Positions 61,774 through 64,000 of a stretch of 64,000 nt of DNA are shown piece after piece. Below the pieces are notes generated by a model that searched no databases, was not told where the DNA came from, and saw only the letters and a list, made by a program, of their open reading frames with translations. Within the stretch, counting starts at the first letter, position 1. The number at the start of each line of letters is the position of its first letter. The stretch comes from Gemmobacter sp. (GTDB taxonomy: Bacteria; Pseudomonadota; Alphaproteobacteria; Rhodobacterales; Rhodobacteraceae), in assembly GCF_034676705.1 (NCBI RefSeq), contig NZ_JAUCBS010000008.1:139201-203200 (forward strand). Reading direction: 5' to 3'. Made by a program: the position numbers and the translations under genes.

Positions 61774-61817
61774 CCTTCACGGCCGCGTCAGTCGGCCGAT
61801 ACCCGACAGGAGCATCC

Positions 61818-62864
61818 ATGACCCAACATACCCGTGCCGGAAAATGCCGGCGCCTGTTCCAGACCATGGCAACCACTGCGTTTGGCCTGATCGCCGGGCC
61901 GGCCCTTGCAGGCGATGTCACGCTGCGGCTGTCGCACTGGCTGCCGCCGAACCATCCGATTGCGACCCAGGCGCTGAAGCCCTGGATGGACTCCATCACG
62001 GCTGCATCCGGCGGCTCGATCACCTTCGAGGTCTTTCCGGCCGGCCAGCTTGGCAAGGCCGAAGATCACTACGATCTGGCGCGTGACGGGATTGCCGATG
62101 TCGCCTGGCTCAACCCGGGGTTCAATGCCGGGCGCTTTCCCGTCTTTGCCGCGACCCAGATTCCGATGACCATTTCGGATGGCCTGCGCGGCATGGCGGG
62201 CGTCAACGATTTCTACGCGCGCTACGCCGATGTCGAAATGCCGGACGCGCGGTTTTGCCTGGCCAATGTGCTGGCGCCGATCTCGTTCTATTCCACAAAG
62301 CGTATCGAACGACCCTCCGATCTGGCCGGGTTGAAGGTGCGCCCGTCGTCGGCGATGGAAGCCGCGTTCATCCGCGGTGCGGGCGGCAGCACCGTTGCCG
62401 GCACCAATCCCGAGGCGCGGGAGATGCTCAGCCGGGGGATCATCGACGCCTCGACCGGCGTTCCGAACTCCAACATCCTGTTCGGGGTGACGGATGTCAC
62501 GCAGCATGTCCTTGACCTGCCGTTCGCGGCGGTGGTGTTTGCGCTGGTCCTCAACAAGGACAGCTATGCGGCCATGGATGCAGGCCAAAGGTCGGTGATC
62601 GACGCCCATTGCACCAGCGACGCAGCGATGCGCTTCTTTTCCGTGCCGCAGCAGATCGAATTGCAGGGGCTGGAGCGTATTCGCGCCGAAGGCAAGCTGG
62701 ATGTGGTGACCCCATCCGCCGCGACCGTCGCGGAATGGAAGGCGCTGTCAGGCGGGGTCATCGACCAGTGGAAGGCCGATGTCCGTTCGCGTGGCCATGA
62801 TGCGGATGCGGTGCTGTCCGATCTGCAATCGGCGCTTCGTGCCCGGGATGCCCTGATCGACTGA
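61818..62864 (+). CDS. TRAP-type substrate-binding protein, orphan
   Basis: A 348-residue periplasmic protein with a signal sequence (FQTMATTAFGLIAGPALAGD). The family stretch GGSITFEVFPAGQLGKAEDHYDLARDGIADVAWLNPG is clear, as is SDLAGLKVRPSSAMEAAFIRGAGGSTVAG with the carboxylate-binding Arg, and GIIDASTGVPNSNILFG. No DctQ or DctM gene follows: the next gene is on the other strand and is cut by an IS. The protein either uses another TRAP permease or lost its partners. A role in taking up the monooxygenase substrate or product is possible. Confidence 0.9.
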   Translation: MTQHTRAGKCRRLFQTMATTAFGLIAGPALAGDVTLRLSHWLPPNHPIATQALKPWMDSITAASGGSITFEVFPAGQLGKAEDHYDLARDGIADVAWLNPGFNAGRFPVFAATQIPMTISDGLRGMAGVNDFYARYADVEMPDARFCLANVLAPISFYSTKRIERPSDLAGLKVRPSSAMEAAFIRGAGGSTVAGTNPEAREMLSRGIIDASTGVPNSNILFGVTDVTQHVLDLPFAAVVFALVLNKDSYAAMDAGQRSVIDAHCTSDAAMRFFSVPQQIELQGLERIRAEGKLDVVTPSAATVAEWKALSGGVIDQWKADVRSRGHDADAVLSDLQSALRARDALID

Positions 62865-62886
62865 TCGCAGGGGGAATGCGGCATTG

Positions 62887-62908
62887 GCGGGGGCCCTTCA
62901 GCCCCCGC
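62887..62908. terminator. Hairpin between convergent TRAP and EamA genes
   Basis: GCGGGGGC pairs with GCCCCCGC over a CCTTCA loop, 23 bases after the TRAP gene stop and overlapping the end of the EamA gene on the other strand. It could serve transcripts from either side. Confidence 0.5.
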
Positions 62909-63503
62909 GATTGCGCAGCATCAGGTGAAACGCGCTGCTGCTGGCGACGATGGCCGCCCCGGCCAGGGTCCAGACCCCGGGGATGCTGCCCCAGACGGCC
63001 CAGGTGACGACGGTTGACCAGATCAGCCCCGAATAGCCGAATGGTGCCAGATCGGACGCCGGGGCAGAGCGATAGGCCAGCGATCCCAGCCCGACGCCAA
63101 AGCTGGAACACAGCGCCGCCCCCACGAACAGCAGGGCGTCTTCGGGTTGCGGCACCGTCCACTGGCCGATCGACAGCGGCAGGACGAACAGCGCGGCAAA
63201 GGCCGCGCCATAAAAGCTGACCGTCCACAGGTTGTCATCCGGCGGCAGGAAGCGGGCGGTCAGCGAAATGGTGGCATACAGCACGGCACAGGCCAGGATC
63301 AGCAGCGACGCGGGCTGAAACGTGGCCATGCCGGGCTGGATGGCGACGATCACGCCGCCAAAGGCAACCAGCGCCGCCGCCCATTTCAGCGCCCCGACCC
63401 GTTCGCGGAAAAAGACCACCGATCCCAGCGTGACCATCAGGGGGGCGGCAAACACGATCACGGCCGCTTCGGCCACGCTCAGCGTGTCAATCGGCATCCA
63501 AAC
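62898..63503 (-). pseudogene. EamA/DMT-family transporter, N-terminus removed by ISL3 element
   Basis: About 200 codons remain. They contain the end of the first EamA domain (AEAAVIVFAAPLMVTLGSVVFFRERVG, normally preceded by about 80 residues) and the complete second domain (PASDLAPFGYSGLIWSTVVTWAVWGSIPG). The frame is interrupted near 63503, where the ISL3-family sequence begins. The ATG at 63497 is internal to the original gene and would yield a protein lacking about three membrane segments. The family exports small metabolites; no substrate can be assigned. Confidence 0.8.
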
Positions 63504-64000
63504 GGGGCTCTGACTCAGATTTGATGCACCTCCGTGATCATGATGCTGCGACGAGGCGCGCCCTGAGCAGATCGATGTTGGCGCGCCCGTACATCTGGCG
63601 TTTCAGCGTCTTCAGCCGGTTGATCTGGCCCTCGGTCTGCCCGTTTGACCATGGTTCCCGCAGCGCGGCTGCAACGGCGGCGCAATCGCTCCGGAGGCCG
63701 CGGGCGAAGGGCGCGATCATGCTGGCTTCGGCCTCGTCGAGCCAAGCGGCCAAAGCATCCCCCCGCGCGTTGCGCACCATGTCCGTGAACCGGTCGGTGA
63801 GCGCGCGGGCGGTCGCCAAGGCTGGCAACGCCGCTTCGATCCGCGCGACCTGAACCGCATCGGCCCTGGACAGGTGATCTCGGCCCATGGTCAGGAGCCC
63901 CGCAATCCTGCGGGCGGGCGGTGACTTGCCTGTCCCATTTGGCACCGCTTGCTCGGCGCGACGTTGGCGTGTTGCCCACTCGCTGACGACCCGGAGACTG
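63504..64000 (-). mobile_element. ISL3-family insertion sequence, one end only (runs off the window)
   Basis: The element begins with GGGCTCTGACTCAGA near 63504, directly after the broken EamA frame, and contains the 3' part of a transposase gene. Its other end lies beyond base 64000, so length and target duplication cannot be judged. Confidence 0.8.
63538..64000 (-). CDS. ISL3-family transposase, C-terminal part (5' end outside window)
   Basis: About 153 codons are visible and the frame is open to the window edge (RVVSEWATRQRRAEQ follows the edge). The C-terminal catalytic region REPWSNGQTEGQINRLKTLKRQMYGRANIDLLRARL is diagnostic for ISL3 transposases and carries the catalytic Glu in QTEGQ. 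The preceding helical insertion (DRFTDMVRNARGDALAAWLDEAEAS) is also typical. Nothing in the visible part is broken. Confidence 0.9.
   Translation of the reverse strand, partial: SLRVVSEWATRQRRAEQAVPNGTGKSPPARRIAGLLTMGRDHLSRADAVQVARIEAALPALATARALTDRFTDMVRNARGDALAAWLDEAEASMIAPFARGLRSDCAAVAAALREPWSNGQTEGQINRLKTLKRQMYGRANIDLLRARLVAAS

Noticed and set aside
1..64000. tRNA, rRNA, CRISPR arrays, phage genes or plasmid origin
   Set aside because: None was recognised on reading both strands; a dedicated tRNA or CRISPR scan was not possible here.

Overview
The window is high-GC DNA from an alphaproteobacterium. The complete nosZDFYLX denitrification module behind a partial nosR, the Aap-type amino-acid transporter, the TRAP transporters and the CsgG/HfaB-type locus best fit a member of the Rhodobacterales (Paracoccus-like). 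This taxonomic call is an inference from gene content, not from a marker gene. No rRNA, tRNA or CRISPR array was recognised.

Layout. 1-8262 (+): nitrous oxide reductase operon nosR(partial)-nosZ-nosD-nosF-nosY-nosL-nosX. 8288-10767 (-): a four-domain rhodanese protein and the 3' part of a flavin acyl-CoA-dehydrogenase/monooxygenase-like gene, cut by an IS5-family element (10768-11817). 11818-15535 (+): a surface-structure locus with a Gly/Ala/Ser-rich silk-like protein, a secreted HfaA/curlin-like candidate, a 66-residue membrane protein, a CsgG/HfaB-like outer-membrane lipoprotein with a long Ala/Pro-rich tail, and a secreted protein with an internal repeat. 15691-16296: an L,D-transpeptidase. 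16304-24173 (-): an eight-gene peptide-type ABC importer operon with an FAD amine/amino-acid oxidoreductase, a Rid protein and an alpha-hydroxy-acid oxidase-like protein, with a divergent LysR regulator.

25.2-33.0 kb is an insertion-sequence hot spot around acnB: IS481 element, IS110 remnant, opgC 3' remnant, a second IS5 element carrying a nested IS256 element, and a second IS110 remnant. An Xre-RES toxin-antitoxin pair follows at 33.2-34.3 kb.

34.3-43.3 kb is a catabolic island on the minus strand (HpcH/HpaI aldolase, cupin, TRAP transporter, BKACE, flavodoxin-fold reductase, SDR, DUF6282 hydrolase) around a plus-strand IclR regulator. Matching dyads precede two of its transcription units. 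43.5-48.4 kb holds a DUF2254 membrane protein and a divergent rtcR/rtcB RNA-repair pair in which RtcR has lost key AAA+ residues. 48.5-54.9 kb is an aapJQMP transporter with a YheO/DauR-type regulator, a Rid protein and a class V aminotransferase; two near-identical 14-bp motifs precede its two halves. 55.1-59.7 kb holds a small IS110 remnant and two tandem RTX proteins. 60.0-62.9 kb holds a MarR regulator, a luciferase-like monooxygenase behind a perfect 24-bp palindrome, and an orphan TRAP binding protein. The window ends in an EamA transporter beheaded by an ISL3-family element that runs off the edge.

The least-explained regions are the CsgG/HfaB-like locus, the IclR-controlled catabolic island, and the degenerate RtcR next to an apparently intact RtcB.
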